Shown: positions 14,701 through 29,700 of the stretch, one piece after another
How positions within the stretch are numbered: the stretch's first letter is position 1
Layout: every line of letters begins with the position of its first letter
Assembly (NCBI GenBank): GCA_024362935.1
Contig: JANCRA010000019.1
Location: forward strand, 278,001-342,000
DNA length: 64,000 nt
DNA from: Setophaga petechia
Taxonomy: Eukaryota > Chordata > Aves > Passeriformes > Parulidae
Direction of reading: 5' to 3'
Notes under the pieces: model-generated
What the model was told of the DNA's origin: nothing
Seen by the model: only the letters and a program-made list of their open reading frames with translations
The model's database searches: none
Translations under genes and position numbers: made by a program

Positions 14701-17700
14701 GCATATTCATGTTTGGTCTGGGCCCATAGTTGCCCATCGGCTGTCCCTGGCTCATTGTCATCTGATTCTGCACTGGCATGCTCTGTGACGATGGCACTGA
14801 GTGATTATAGCCACCCATGGACCCGTGGCTACTTGAAGGCATATTCATGGAACTGTTTGTCATATTGAGCTGGTTAGGTCCAGGTCCTTGCATAGGCATA
14901 TGGTTGGGTCCTTCAGAAAGAAAAACAGGGAGAAAAGTTGTACATTAAGCATCTTAAAAGCATCTGCAAACAGTCATACTGAATTACAAAAGTAAACAGA
15001 AGTAATTAAATACAATTACATGAAAACAATTTTAAAATACAGTTTGCATGTGATTTCCTCACTTTTAAAATAACAAAGTGAACAACAAAGTTCATCTCTA
15101 CTACGAAATACATTTTCTTTTGTTGAGTAACTGAAGCTACTGAAACAAAGGTGAATTATCATATGGCTCATCTTCTATCCATATCATACACAAAATTAAT
15201 CTTTTTAGTACTTGAATAATATAGCCTGAATTTCATTCTGAATGGTAGAAGGCCAGTGTAACAGAGAGGCTGAAACTTCATCAGACCTGTAATTGTTACA
15301 ATGGATGCAACATTTCTGTGTATTCAAACAACTCATGCTAGACAATTTTTGAAACTAACAATTATTACTATTTTTTTTAAATGCAGGCAGTATTAACATT
15401 GACCTGGTATAATTACATAGAACCATAGAAACATTTTGACTGGAAAAGACCACTAAGGTTGTCAAGTCCAACAACAAATTTAATACTGCCAAGTCCACCA
15501 CAAAATGCTAACTTAGGCTAATTTTCATTCTAATGATTATACAGTCACTCATAGAAGAAAGAGAAGGTGACAAGCACTCCATGGATCACTGATACAACAG
15601 CAAAGGTTTTTATGGAAAACCTGTGAGCCAAACTCATTCTACAAAGGTGTTTTAATGCCCTTGTAGATAAAAATGTAAACAAAAGTTGCTCATGACAAGG
15701 AGACAACTCCTGAGTTTACCTCCTGAGATGGGAATGAGAACAAATCTTTCTGGTAAGACATCAAGACTTTTTTTTGGATACTTCAATCATGACTTTTATA
15801 AGAATGACATGTAAATGGAAAGCATGTAGTGACCTAGGCTGGTAAACACATCACCTTTGCTGTGAATACATAAAAGAACAACCTTGGAAATCAGAGAAAA
15901 GTGTGAAAAAAGGAACAAAGGAAAAATGTTACAGGCAATGTGCTGCATTCTTCTCTACTTGTAAATAACGTGGAAAATTTCAAGACAACAGAAAATTGAT
16001 GCTTTTGATTTCTAACAGACCTAGCATTGCAGCGATTCAGACAGTATGAAACAATGTAGAATAAAAATGGCTGAAGAACTATTTAACATTTTTGATCATA
16101 TACTATATAGTCAATATTGTGCAACTGTATTTGCAGATTACTAGAGTGGGCGATGATGACTGGAAGGACAGTTTCCAAATTATCAGTTCAGCTTGTGAAG
16201 ACGCAAAGGGAAAGCAACTTGCTCCAACACCCATGTGCCAAAAACATCTTTTCACCTTTTATTTCCCTTCTTCCTGACAACAGAGGATGAATTCTCTGAA
16301 TTCAATCTACTCTCAATAGGTACTTTAACAAGTACAACATTATAATACCATCTGGCCAGTTTATTCATTACTTTAGTGGAATAGGTGAACAGCTATTATA
16401 ACTAAAATTAGTAAGAAGCGGGACTGGATGTAACTATGACAAGTAAAAAAGTAGATGAAATGCATGGGTTATGCCCATGACAAGCACCACATGAAGATCT
16501 CATGAAAATATGTAGACCAGAGGACAAGACAGACCAGGTCAACTGTAAACAAGGCAAATGCTGACACACACAGATTTCAGCAAGAAGATGATCCTGTTGC
16601 TTAACATGACACGGGTTTTTAGTTAAGCTAGAAAAGTCTAAAAAGAGGAATCTAAAAGAAACTACACTATTAGAGTTGTAGGAAGGTACTGATTTGGTTA
16701 CATATTTCCCGGTGAAAATTAAAAAAAAAAAAAAAAGAACCACACACACACCCCCTCTGCCTTCAGATGTAAACAGCTCCTAAGCCCTTGGCTAATGAAA
16801 AAAAATGCACTAATCTAGAGCAGAATGAAGGCAGAAATAAGGACACAGAGAACTGCACACAAGGTCACAGATAAAATACTAACTGACTGAAACAAAAAAG
16901 ATGCAGAAGAAAAAGACAACAATGATAAGTGAACATGGTTACTAAAGCCAAAGTGAAGAAACAGAGGATAAGTTTTCAAATGTGTTTATCCTCTTGCCCT
17001 TAAGACACCTTACTGAAATAAACACAAACCTATTTTGTCCAGGAAAGTGTAAAAGCTAAAAAAGGCATCAAACATGCAGTTCACTGTTCCCGCAAAACAA
17101 GGTGAGCAGAGATTGCTGGTATGTACAAAGGCAGGTCCACTCCAAATACAGAAAAAGTAATTCAGTGAAAAGGATTATGCCCACAAGAGTACTACAGATG
17201 CCTATGCTGCCCCTCTGCAATTCAACATTGCTTAATTCTGTAATAATGAGAACATGGAGACAGTTTAATTATGAAAAAGTGAGCTTGTCTCTAACCACGA
17301 GCTCAATCATGAATGTGCTCTGAGGTAAGGCTACAGTGAAGAAAAGCTTCCTACTGAAGTGCCAAGCAACTGTTGCAGAGCTGCTAGAAGACTATTTTCC
17401 TAAGTAAAGGAGGGAATACACAGGGTTAGTGCCAGAAAGTTAGGGCCTGGGAGTGGCTTTGTTTCTTTCTGATTAAAGGAAGACATTGTCAGTGATGAAC
17501 TTCAGAGAGTTAGGCAAACACACAGGGGAGCAAGTTTTTAAAAACTGGTAATGTAAGAAGCAAAATAAGGAAGGCAAAAATCATCACAAGAGATAGTTTA
17601 AAAAAATAACACACCTTCTCTAAAAGGTTGGTTTATATTCACATCTCAGATAGCACTAAAACAGAAGAGAGCACTCATAAGAAAAAGCTGTCATATGAAA

Positions 17701-20700
17701 TGCAAGGTACGTGTATTTTCTGTGGTCAAAATCTAGGGGGTTTGTTAGTGAGAAGCTAGAAAACAACAACAGAGATAAAGCTAAGACCATAGGATCAAAA
17801 TCTTTGCAAATGAAAAATAATAAAAACACACTTTACATATACGTTATTTTATAGTTTGTCAAAACACTTCATTGAGTTCTCTCACATATAAGGACAAAAC
17901 AATTGATTTTCTTTTTTACACGCATAAATGAAATAGGAAGAAGAGAATATGAATGAACTGAGAGTGAATTAATGAGGCATGAAGTATGTATCTCCACTTT
18001 AAAGTAATTGCTTTAAATGCTATACTTAGATATATACACTTATAATTAGATTTGTGTTACAATGAAGTTAGTAGAGTAACTATCTATCCTGAGAATAAAC
18101 AGAAGTCCTTTTTCCTCTGAACCACCTATGCACACATCTTACCTCCAAGAAGCTGTAATCCAAACTAAATACATTGGAGACTACATTCGCAGGAAGGAAA
18201 GATTTTGAGAGAACTTGTTGGAAACACACAAACACCTGTGTTGTGGTTTAGAAATGCTATTCCCCAGTTTATGGTTTCCACTACAACACTCCAAACCACA
18301 CACCACTTTGCTTGCTCCCCTGTATCCCCTTTCCTGTGCTGGGCTGGAGAGGTGAACAGGAGGCAAAAAAAGTAAAGATTACAATTGAGATAAGAAAAAT
18401 TTACTGGAAACAGCAATGAAATCAGAAAAAGGACAGTAACAGCAACAGTATTAATAACAGTGTACAAGATGCAAAGGATTCACAGGCAATTGCTCACCAC
18501 ATAGAACCCTCAAAGTATCCTGCAGGTCCTGGCCATGCCTCCTCCTGGCTACTGCAAAATTTAACCCTGTTCTGGCTGGAACCAGGACCTGTTGTTCAGG
18601 AAGGTCACCCACCAGCGCCATGACGAAGGACAGAGACCCCCATAGCTAGTCTTACCTTTCAACTTTGTATACGTGAGAAAACAACCTCAAGAAATCAGGA
18701 AGACAACTTGCCCTCAGCACATCCTAGTTCATCATCTCCTTCCAAATTCAGACCACCCTTACGTTGCATCACAAAAACTCAGCCAAAGTAACTCTTCAGA
18801 CAGCAATTTTTTCAGCTAAAAACCACAATCTGCCACAGGTACAAATAACACTCAAGTGTATAACCAGTTGAAAAAGGTTTGTCATGACTGTCTTCCCTGG
18901 CAAGAGGATACAGACACAGATTTGTCAGGGGATGCAATTAAAGGCCCCAACAGCACTTCAGGTTCTGTATTAACCAGGACGCAAGTACAAGAAAAATCAT
19001 CCTTTGCCCTTCAGGCAATGGGACAGGTCTGTAGCAGAACTTTAAAATTACTCATGCCCTGATGATCACTAGGCAGTTCTTCTAATCCTCTCATCAACCA
19101 TTCTCTTCTGCCCATACACAGATCTGTGCCCCTACTCAGGTAATACCTGAAATCCTTAGCTGGCATTTTTAAGAGCCTGCATTTTATTTTTTCCATGCTG
19201 GTCAACTGATGTCAGTCCTGGATTCTCTTGGTTTAAGATTAGTGACTTTACTCCTTTTATATGGATAATCTCTACAGATATTTAAGATTTTGTACCTGGT
19301 TTTTAGTACAAATGTTTATGTAAGCTCAGAGTAAGTGCCCTAAAACCAGAAAGCAAATGTATACAATGCAGAAATTATTAGAAATACAAAGAGAAACCCA
19401 GAGAAATTTCTCTGTGAAATACAGAAAGGCTGACAAGCAGGTAAACTAACACACACTTAAAAAGATATGTGTAATTCAGCTACACACTTACCAAGATGAC
19501 TCTGTTCCCCTTTTTCCAACCTATGAAATTATTTTAGCAAGCCTTTCTGATATTAGAGATGCCCTCATCCTAAGCTGTTTATCTTCACATTCTCAGAGAA
19601 AACTTCAAACTGAGATGGAAAGAACAGACATTCAGGAAAGGGAATATGTTGGAGGAAAGCCTAATTAAAGCTTAGTTGGAAACTGTATTTAAGTATCTGT
19701 CTAGGTGAATACCAAAACAAAGCTATTTACCTTTCACATATTTTCCTAACAGCTCTTTTCTTATTCTATCTAATTACAAAATATGTATGTTTAAGGAGTG
19801 ACTTTTCTCCCCCGTGGCTCTGCAGTGAAGTCATTATGCTCACATTGTGACTTAGTAATCCTTCTCCTTGGAAAAGATCACTATAACAACAATAATATGA
19901 TTACACTTGAGGGTCAAAGAGACTGATTTTTGAGAGGCAATGCTATTCTCCATGGGAACTGATGGATCTTACTTGGATAAAGGACACCATAATCAGAGTA
20001 TCTCTGCCCTACTTAGGGAGAAGCATATATTGCTCTTTACATTTCCAAATGCAGACCATGACCACCGTGTATGGTGAAACTAACTTCTCTAGATTTTTTT
20101 ATTGCACTTGTTACACACAGCCTCTGGAGGCTATTCAAGCTACTCTTTCAGAAAAGCCACCATTACATCAAGTCCATTTTATCAAGATTTGCACAGAAAT
20201 TAGAGACTACAGCAATTGTTATATTTTTTACTTTGTATTAAGTTTTGCATAGTTATTACTGTGTTTGCTGTTAGGAAGGTTATCCTTGACACCAGTGAGA
20301 GATTAATTTTCAAAGACCCTTTGACAGTAGTTTCCTTTCTTGAAAGTATCAATACCTTGAGGAGCTTTTGTATGAAAAGTTCCCCCATAACAAAAAAAAA
20401 AAAAAAAAAAACCAGGAAGGGATCCTGAACAAAAGCAATCCTGGGAATGCAATTTTAAGCTGAAAGCCATTTCACATGAAACAGGCAGTATGATTTTACA
20501 AGTGGAAATTCAGGAAAATAGCCTCTATATAAAAAAGTATGCTCTTCCATTGCCTACTCCACTCTGATCTGACTGCTAAAGGGAATAGTTACCCCGAAGC
20601 CAGTATTGGTAGGTACAATGTGCAATTTTATCATCCTCCTTCTCTGCTTTGTTTCTGTTTTCCCAAGTACATTTCTTTTTATTACAAAACAGGATGGCAT

Positions 20701-23700
20701 AGAAACTGACTTAAAATTTACACCTAGAACAATAATCTGGAGGCCATTTCTTTACAAATCCCTTACGATTCAACACATCTTCAATAATAAAGAATACAGG
20801 AGATTAGTGGAAGCTGTACAAAAGCAACCTTTTTTTCTTTTAAACATTTACCCAAATCAGAAACAGCCACTTTCAGAAGTATCTATTTTATTATTATCTA
20901 ATTATTTAGCTACAATCATTTCACATTATCTTTTTATGGAAGGATTTGTGTTCGCTCAGCCACAGGCCAATACCTTTCCCCAGTAAGCCCTCTAAAGCCA
21001 GCTGTACTGCATGGTTTCAAACAGACTAAATTTAGCCAGTTCTGTTCATCAGAGGAATGCTGTGTGTCAGCTACATCAAAGCCCAAGGGCAGCCTGATAA
21101 ACACTGAATACAGGTCACGTAGCTCTGTAGCTAACAAACTCTAAGAGAGCTTGTACTCGGGGGCATTCAAAGCAGTTTTGTCATCAACAATCTAGTATCC
21201 CTTGAGCCCCCATGTCGTTTCAGTTGCCAGGCAACGCTGGTGTTAATGTCTTAGAGGAGAAAAACTTACCAGGCATCTGGCCGTTCATCTGGTTCTGCAT
21301 GTGTGGTGCAGGAGGGCCCCCACCTACCATACCATCTGAAGACATGTTGTGCGAGCGCGGGGGTGGGGGAGGGCCGCTCTGACTCATCCCGCCCGGACCC
21401 ATAGGCATATTCTGTGTGGGTGGCTGAAAGGAGACAGTTTAGTCAAACACGAGGAGCAGTTAGTCTGACAAATATATTATATGTACATATGGTACAGCAC
21501 TTGCCTATATTGTTCAACAGCGTATGAAAGAGAGCGCTGAAATGCATTTCTTTCTCTATCTGATATGCTTTACTCCTCCCAACATTAATTCTGGCAAAGC
21601 GTTTAACATTTTAATCAATTTTACATGAAGTATTACATGCAGACAACATCACAGCACCTTTGAGTACCACTTCAAAATATAAAAAAAACAAATCAATGAC
21701 TCATTAAAAAATTACATCTGAACAGTTTAAGACTGCTGGAGTCACTCCCTTACACTCACATACAAAACCTGTCATTCAACAGAGAAATAAGTGTTCACTG
21801 TAATTCTCTCAAATCAACTATTTGTTGCTGTTAACAGACCTTGCACTGGGACAAAACAGGTACAACATGAGATGAAAGCCTCTGAATGCTCATAGACCAG
21901 CAAAAAATTTGCACCTGGGTGTGGTAAAACACTAGCGATCTCTTCCCTGCTCTCCCCCAAAGCAATGAAGGCCTAGTTCATAATTCCATGCCAAACACCC
22001 CCTACAGACTGGAAGCACATTAGTGCTGGCCTCCAAAGGTCCAGAGACAGCTGCCTAGAAAGATGTTTTTGGCAAATTTCCTAATGAAATTGTGAGGAAA
22101 ATAACTGAATAACCTTGAGAGTTCAAAGAGGGAGAGCAAGAAAAACAATAAATACAAGGGGGAATTTACTGGTAGGTTCCACTCATAGCAATGTAAGAAG
22201 ACAGAGAAACTGCTAGTAGCCAGCTTTGTTTTCCTACTAAAAACACCTGTGAGACTCTACGATCTTTCTCACATACCTTAGCCAAGCACTTTCAGGGGAG
22301 TAAAAATCATCTCAGTGAGAGCAAATTCCCGGCTCTCTGGCTTTTGAGGACTCTGTCTACAGGTTATAACTATTCATGAAAAACTGTCCCCATGAGACAA
22401 CCACATGTGCATTTTTAAACATTCCTCTTCACACACAAAACCAAGCAGGTGAACCCTAAGTTCCTCTCTAGCCCAGTCCCTGCCTATGCCTACGCTACTC
22501 ACCAGGTTCATAAAGACAAAACACAATACAGTAGTAAAGAGTAAGGCTTTCCCAGTGAGTGTATGCTGGAGATGGTAAAGCAGGGTAACATAGATACACA
22601 CATATATTCACTTGCCAGGGGAGGGGACTGAATGGTAGTAATTTGTTGTCTCGACATTTCTTCAAATACCTCAAGCAGGTATTATTTTCCCTGCAGTACT
22701 TTAAAAAATTCTTCAGGAAATTAGTGAAGGCTTTTTTTTTTCAGCAGTAAGAAGGAAGGAGATGAAGAAAAATATAAGCAAGTAGGCAACTTCTCTTACT
22801 AAATTCCTTTCATTCCTCCATGATGAAGAGAATAAGATTTTATAAGCAAAGCTCCTTCTTCAGCCTATAGCAGAAGTGGCAGGAAGTGAAGATGGCAAGA
22901 GTGAAAGGCAGCTCTACCCTCTGAACAATGTGACTGAAATGCTGCTCCATTCTGCTTGTTCTTCCTCCACTAGTGAGCAACCAAGGCAAGGCTGCTTCCC
23001 CTCAGTAAGAGTCTTCAGTCCCCTCACCTTCAAAACTGACTATTATCCTAATTTTGCATTTAAGATAATCTAACAGACATTATCTAAAACTGATATACAA
23101 AGAAATAAACAGAAAAGAAAACAGACGATTTTCATTTTTATTTGGAAAGTATGTTCAGGAATACTATCAAAACCAACACACTTGGTAACCTCCACATGAA
23201 CGGTCAGAGCTCAGAGTCTGTCCCATGTCAGCCTCAGAGAAGGCAAACTGAGATGCCAGCAAACTGAGAGCAAAGTCAAAAATCATCCAAACTGAAATGT
23301 TTTTAGAATTAAAATAGAACTTCTTCAATCCCATGTATGAAACATTAGAAAGTCCAATGAAGTACTAAAGAAGATCAGCTCATACCTAGGCTTTAGCTAT
23401 CCTGCATTCTACAAACATGGGCATGCCCTTATCTGTGGGAAGAGGGACGAAGAAAGCTCCAAGGATTATTTAAACAAAACTATATATATTCAAACTCTAT
23501 TTAGTCTGAAGTTTTCAAAACAACTATCCTTCAAGAAAAACACTGCAGTTATCAAAAAGACAGCATGAGAGAGTGTAGACATGCAAGGACAGGAACAAAA
23601 AATTGTTAAGGACTTTAGATACAAAAACCTGCAAGAGACTTCACAAACCACAGGGCATTAAGTCAATTGAGGGAGCAACTAAAAACTCAAAAAGGTACTA

Positions 23701-26700
23701 CCAGAAAGTAATTCATCAAGAGGAGCTTCTGGATATGGAAACAGCCAAAGACCTGCGTGAATCCATATCAGATTCTTGAAAATAATGCAAGAAAAAGGTA
23801 CAAAATGCTAAAAAAAAAAACAACAATCTTCCATTAAAAGAAACTACCCTATCAGATAAATAGAAGGTAGACAAACACTATACTTCTACTTATAAAAAAG
23901 TGGTAGGACCAATATAGTAAAGTCAAACCTTTCTAATTTATTAGAAATGTTTAAAAATATAAATTCAACCACCTAGCTGCATAATTAACAAAAGCCTCTT
24001 AACACAAGTTTTTTGACAAAGCCTTTTGGAACAATACACTGTCCAATGGCACTGATCAGAAACTGCCCAAAGGGAAGTTCAAAGAGTAAAGGAACATACA
24101 GAGCTCTCCTGAAAATATTTTAGTAAATGTCAACGTGTGAAGCTACTGTAATGTTACTGAAAATGTGGAAGAAAGAATAACAGAAGGTGCCAATTGATGT
24201 GGATAAATATATGGCAATTACATGGAACCGTAAACCACTTTCTTCAGAAAGAGGAAGCTCCTATTGCCATCGATCCAGAAAAAAAATAACAAACAAAAAA
24301 GAATTTACCACAGTCTAGAGAGTTTGGTGGGGAAAAAACATCCCAAACAAAAACAAAAAACCCAACAAAACAAACAGAAAACTCAAAACCCCATAAAATT
24401 TATGCATAATGCCTGTGGTCACGTTCTGATTATCTTCAGTAATATCCAAAGTCAGGTAGAATACTAAAGAAAAAATGCCAGTGTTTTTGACACCATAATG
24501 CACATTCTATTTGGGTAAAGTAATCTCAAAAAGATACTGTAAAAATAGCAGGATTCTAAAGAGAGGCAATCAGTGATTAAAAACTTTGACTGTTTACACC
24601 TGAAACAGCAAAAAGAACAGATTTTTTTTTTTTTGCATATAAAGGAATATAACTTAAGAGGATATGACAGAAAGACAATTTAATGTATGATACGTGCAAA
24701 AAGTAGATCATCCAATTTATGGTTTAACAAGAAAGAAAACCTCAGGAGAACAGTCAGTAAATTGAAGAATAACATTAAACATACAAGACACGCCATAAAT
24801 CACATAAATCTGAGGTATTCATCAACACAGTACACTAGAACTAAGTTTAAATAAGATTAAGAGATAATTGCACATATATATATGCAATAGAAACAGTTAT
24901 ATAGGATATTATATAGGATATTTTAAAAGCGCATTACAAGCCTTTTTGTCAGATCATAAACCAATCACTACCTGATAGTAATTAAAATGAAATGTCTCCT
25001 GCAGATATAATTATTCCCCAGTGAAATTCCTCCAGAGTATTTTTTTAGTGGATGCAGACAGAAGAAAACAAGAAAAAATTGTTTTAAAATAGTAACTTTC
25101 CCATTTCTATTGGATTGATCCAGACTTTTAAGAGATAATAAACTTCTTTAAATTAACTTCAATTTAAAAATCCCACAAGACAAAAACCCCACCCAGTTAT
25201 ATAAACTAGATTATTTAACCTTTTTTATTCCTTACAGAAGTTAAGAAAATTGACTCTCCCCAGGAACATGCACTAAATACAGTAAAGACTTTTTGCAATG
25301 CAAAATGATCACACAGTATTCAAAATAAACAACCCACCCTGTGCGAAAGAAAAGCTACCCAAAATGAATTCTAGCCATTAAGCCTAGATACAAAGGGTTA
25401 AATGACATCCAAATACAGTTAGGTTAACAGAACCAAAGGAAAGGCTACTTCCCTCCTTTTGCTGGAAGTCTGACAAAAAGGAATGAAAATTAAAATCACT
25501 GCTGATTTTATTCCAATTATGTAGTAGAAAATGTTAAAATATTTTACTTCAGTAAAAAGTAAATTAAAGATTTAGAAAATGTTAGCTTCACTTGCTAAAC
25601 GCTAACTTTTGGCTCATTTCCCCAAACACACAGATTACACTTACAGTGGCTATGAGCATTTAAAATTTATCAGGGCATGAAAAAAAATAATTATAAGCTA
25701 TTTACTGAAACTCTACAAATTTGAACTGGAAAAAGACTGAAACTGACTCAATAGTTGCAATTAAAAAAAGAGACATGAAAAAAAAAATAGATTTTAACTG
25801 ACAAGTTCCAGCAAACAAAATCCTACAAAATCCAGAAGTTATTTAAAAGCATGCATTAAAGACAACAGCTCCACTGCATTTTTTAGAGGATTTTCTTTTA
25901 AATAATAAAATAGATCAAATATAAGACGCAACAATAAAATCACCTAGGGTGAAAATGTGTACCTGAAGATGGTAAGATTTTTCTTACCACCACCAGCAGG
26001 TTCAAAGCAGGTTCAAAGATCTGTTTAGGGAACATGTATTGTTATGAAAACTGAGGTGGAATATCAACTCAGTCAGCAAAAATAAACAAAAAAAAAACCC
26101 CAAAAAACCAGGAAATACTGTTAAGCACATTAAAACACAATATTGCTAATCAATACAACTAGCAATAGATACTTAAAGTATACTATCAAAAATACAATTT
26201 TCTTGAAATTCTCTCAGAATAACAATTAAAAGCTACAGGAAATGCAAACATAAATAGCCTTCTTTTCTTTCCAAGAGAAGCCTTAACTCAGGGTTTAATC
26301 AATCATCTTTGTTTTCAATTCTCAAACAGCATTTTCTGCAAAGCAAAACACTCCTTCCCAGGCGGTACTCTGCCCTGCTCATATCACATTGCTAATATCA
26401 CAGGACCTGTCCCAGTCTTGGAGAGCAGTACTCTGTTGATAGGTGGTGATGGCACCTGTGGAGTACTCACTGAGGTGTCAGACTGGGAAATAAGATCGTA
26501 AAGGAATATGCTTTTGAGATTTGAAAGAGGAGAGGTTTAATTGGGCTACAATTCTTTCTCTACAATGTACAGGGTATTCTGGTACTGAGTGTCTTCAATA
26601 AAAAAATAAAGACCCTGTATCAATTCTCAGCTAGTGAAATATTTGAGGGTAGGGAAGATTTCTACAGGAAAAACATTTACAATCATGTCTAAATAGTGAA

Positions 26701-29700
26701 GTTAATTATAAATGCAATTTGTGCTCTCACTGTTGGATTACCAGTTGTGACTCAGAGTAAGGAATTTTAAATTTACAATGACAACCAGTGAATACATCTT
26801 AACCTACATCAGGATCTTCAAAAGTCAGAGAAATTCTGACTTAATACTTAAACATTCTGTTTAAAGAGGAAATTTAGATCTTTAATTCTTTCAAATTGCA
26901 TATATCACTGCATAAAAATATTTCACTGTCCCAATATTCATTAACAACATTTTAACAAACAAAATTTAACCCTGAAATGTCTGATGTCCTCTTAGCAATA
27001 GCTACTCTGATACTTATAAAAATAATGCTCCAAAAATTCTTTGGGGGGTTTTAGTAGAACTAAAAATTACTTGAATCAGAAATTTTTAAAACTGTATTAA
27101 TTCATATGGGTTTATTAAGAGTGACCATGCATCACTTAACTGTGGATGTTAACTCAGGGATCACTGAATTATAGAAACTAGACAACTTCTGAGGTGCTCT
27201 GTAACTCCCCCATAAAATGCAGTTCCTATCTGACCTCAGCTTTGTGTTCCACAGCCTTGGTCTCTTTTGCTTTTAAGATTATTTAAGGTTTGGTCTGATA
27301 CTTACAGGTTTTGCTTGCATTTAGTAGTCTAAGAGAAAAAAAATCCACCTCTGTTCTAGCTAAAAGGCTTTATGTAAACTCACCTAAAGCAGAAAGAATC
27401 CAGCAGAACCCTCACAGCAAAGCATTTGGGAAAGAGCAAAACCATACAGACTCTGCACCTATGTTACCAGACTACCTGGTACAGCTCCCAGGAAACAGCC
27501 TACATTTGAAAATGTATTTATTGTGCAGATACTGCACTACAGAGAGGCAAATGACATCTGTGAGTATGAAAGAATCACACTTTAGAGCATACTCCTCATT
27601 CAAACTGCCAGCAATTTTTACTGATTTCTAAATCAGCCACAGAAGTTCAGAGGCAATAGAAATAGTTTTTTGTGTACAGTGCACTAGCTCCCCGTGTGGA
27701 CACACCTGATTAACAATACATGCAAAGTAGCTTACAGAACTCAGAGCAATTCTCTGTTTAAAATGGCAGCTACTGGGCTCTGAACTCACTCCTAACAACA
27801 GAAATTCCAGTATTTATTTTTTTCTTAGTGTAGTTGCTGGGTTAAGAAGCTCCCACCAGCGACTCTTCATTTCCAACAGCACCCTTTCAGTTGTGCCAAC
27901 ACAGCCACCTTCTTCTCTTTTGTAACATCTTAAGAAATTATGTTTTTTTAAAACTATTTAACATTTAATCAGAGCAATTATTCTTCAAAATCCAAGCTCC
28001 AGGAATCACTAATAGCTCCCTTGCCTCTTGACAGGAAACAGTCAACCTTCCTTTTGCTCTGTTCTCTATTAATTCAGTTTACAAATAGTTGAACTTCAAC
28101 TGGGCATGGACTTGTGTTCTGAAAGGTTAATGCAAAATTATGCAGCATACACCACATACTACAAACAGATTTTCTGCTATGCTACCTGTCCTGATTTCTG
28201 CTGGTATAGAGTAGATTTTCTTCCCAATAGTTGGTGCCGTGCTGGGTTTTGGATTCAGTAGAATAATGTTGATAACACACTGATGTTTTAGTTGCTAAGC
28301 AGTGCTTACTCTTAAATAAAAGATTTTTTGGTTTCCCAGGCTTGGCGAGCAAGGTGCGCAAGCCAAGAGGGAGCATGGCTAGGACAGCAGACTCAAACTG
28401 GCCAAAGGGATAATCCACACCACAGAGCATCAGACTCAGACTGGGTACTGGTCTGTGGTTTTACTGTCTCATTTTAATTACAATTATAATCTTATTGCAG
28501 TATTTTATTTCCATTATTAAACTGTTCTTATCTCAACACATAGGTTTCATCTTTTTTCCTGATTCTCCTGCCCAGCCCACTGCAAGGGGAAGGAAGGTGT
28601 GTGGGATAACCAAGCAGCTGCATGGTACTTAGCTGAGCTGGGGTTAAACCACACCATCACCATAGCTATCAAACTTTACCAGACATTTGGTGCATAAGTG
28701 GACAAGAATCTCATTAATTTAGGATTCCTCTCATCATCAGTAATAAAAGTTTTACTTCACAAATTTATTTTAAAGTGTGAAAACAGCCATATTTTAATTC
28801 TCAGGATATCAACTTGCTTTATTCAAGAAAAGTCAAGTCCAGGTAATTAAATCAGCATATATTTTAGACAACTTTTGTGTGCGAAATAATGGCTACTAAA
28901 AAAAACAGAGTGCACAGCTCATTTCTTAAGACTGACATTTTTTTCTACAACCACATTGCAAGTACATTAAAGCCACAGATTGAACATCACCCCTTTGAAA
29001 AATAAAGTGTGTAAAATTATATAAGTTTTGATTGTTTGAGTGAAACCCTGCTTATATTTAAGATTCCTATTTAGCCTGCAGAGCTCCACAACTTAGAACC
29101 ATTAAACATGATTACTAATACTTCATGAAATCTTGTTTTCAAGTTAAGTTTTGGAAGTATTTTATTATTTTGTGTATGGGCAGCGGTTGTCTATGGTTTC
29201 AGTTTGAGAGATTTGTCTGTATTAGTTTGCTTTGCTGTGGTTTGGGTTTTTTCCTATCTCTTGAAGCAGTTGCTTTGGAAAGAACCAGGATTTCAGTGCT
29301 TGTTGAGATTAGGTGTTTATAAAAAGCTATCATTATCTTTTAGAGAAGTATTTTATAACTAAAGTGACATGGACTCCTCCCTAATCTGTGTGACAAGTTT
29401 GGGAACAGCACAAAATAAGAGATTTTGCAAGTGCTACAAAAAGCTTAATTTTTGAAAGAAATAGCTCAAGAAAAAAAGATATTTCTGGTTTGTAATTAGA
29501 AAGTTTATTGATAACCTTTACAATATTATGAAATTTAGAAAAACTATTTAATGCAATATCCAGATTCTTCTATGACTTGGACACAGTAAGTTTTCTTGGA
29601 AGTCATTACACATACAGACTGTAACCTAGTACTGGAAGGAACTGGCATTTCCAACATAAAAGAAAGCTCTATGTTACACAAGTGAGTAATAATCAGAAGC

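Larger units (their letters stand above)
14911..21269 (-). other. SS18 intron 4
   Basis: A 6.4 kb phase 1 intron. It contains a short minus-strand CR1 3' end (about 15413-15530) and a minus-strand LTR (about 18239-18589). A run of about 20 A lies at 20392-20411. No gene was recognised. Confidence 0.92.

Noticed and set aside
18234..18591. ACCTG on both sides of the 18239 LTR as a target-site duplication
   Set aside because: The right-hand copy overlaps the bases that must belong to the LTR end, so it is probably coincidence.
20606..20986. 126-codon plus-strand ORF in SS18 intron 4
   Set aside because: There is no recognised similarity; composition follows the surrounding T-rich DNA.
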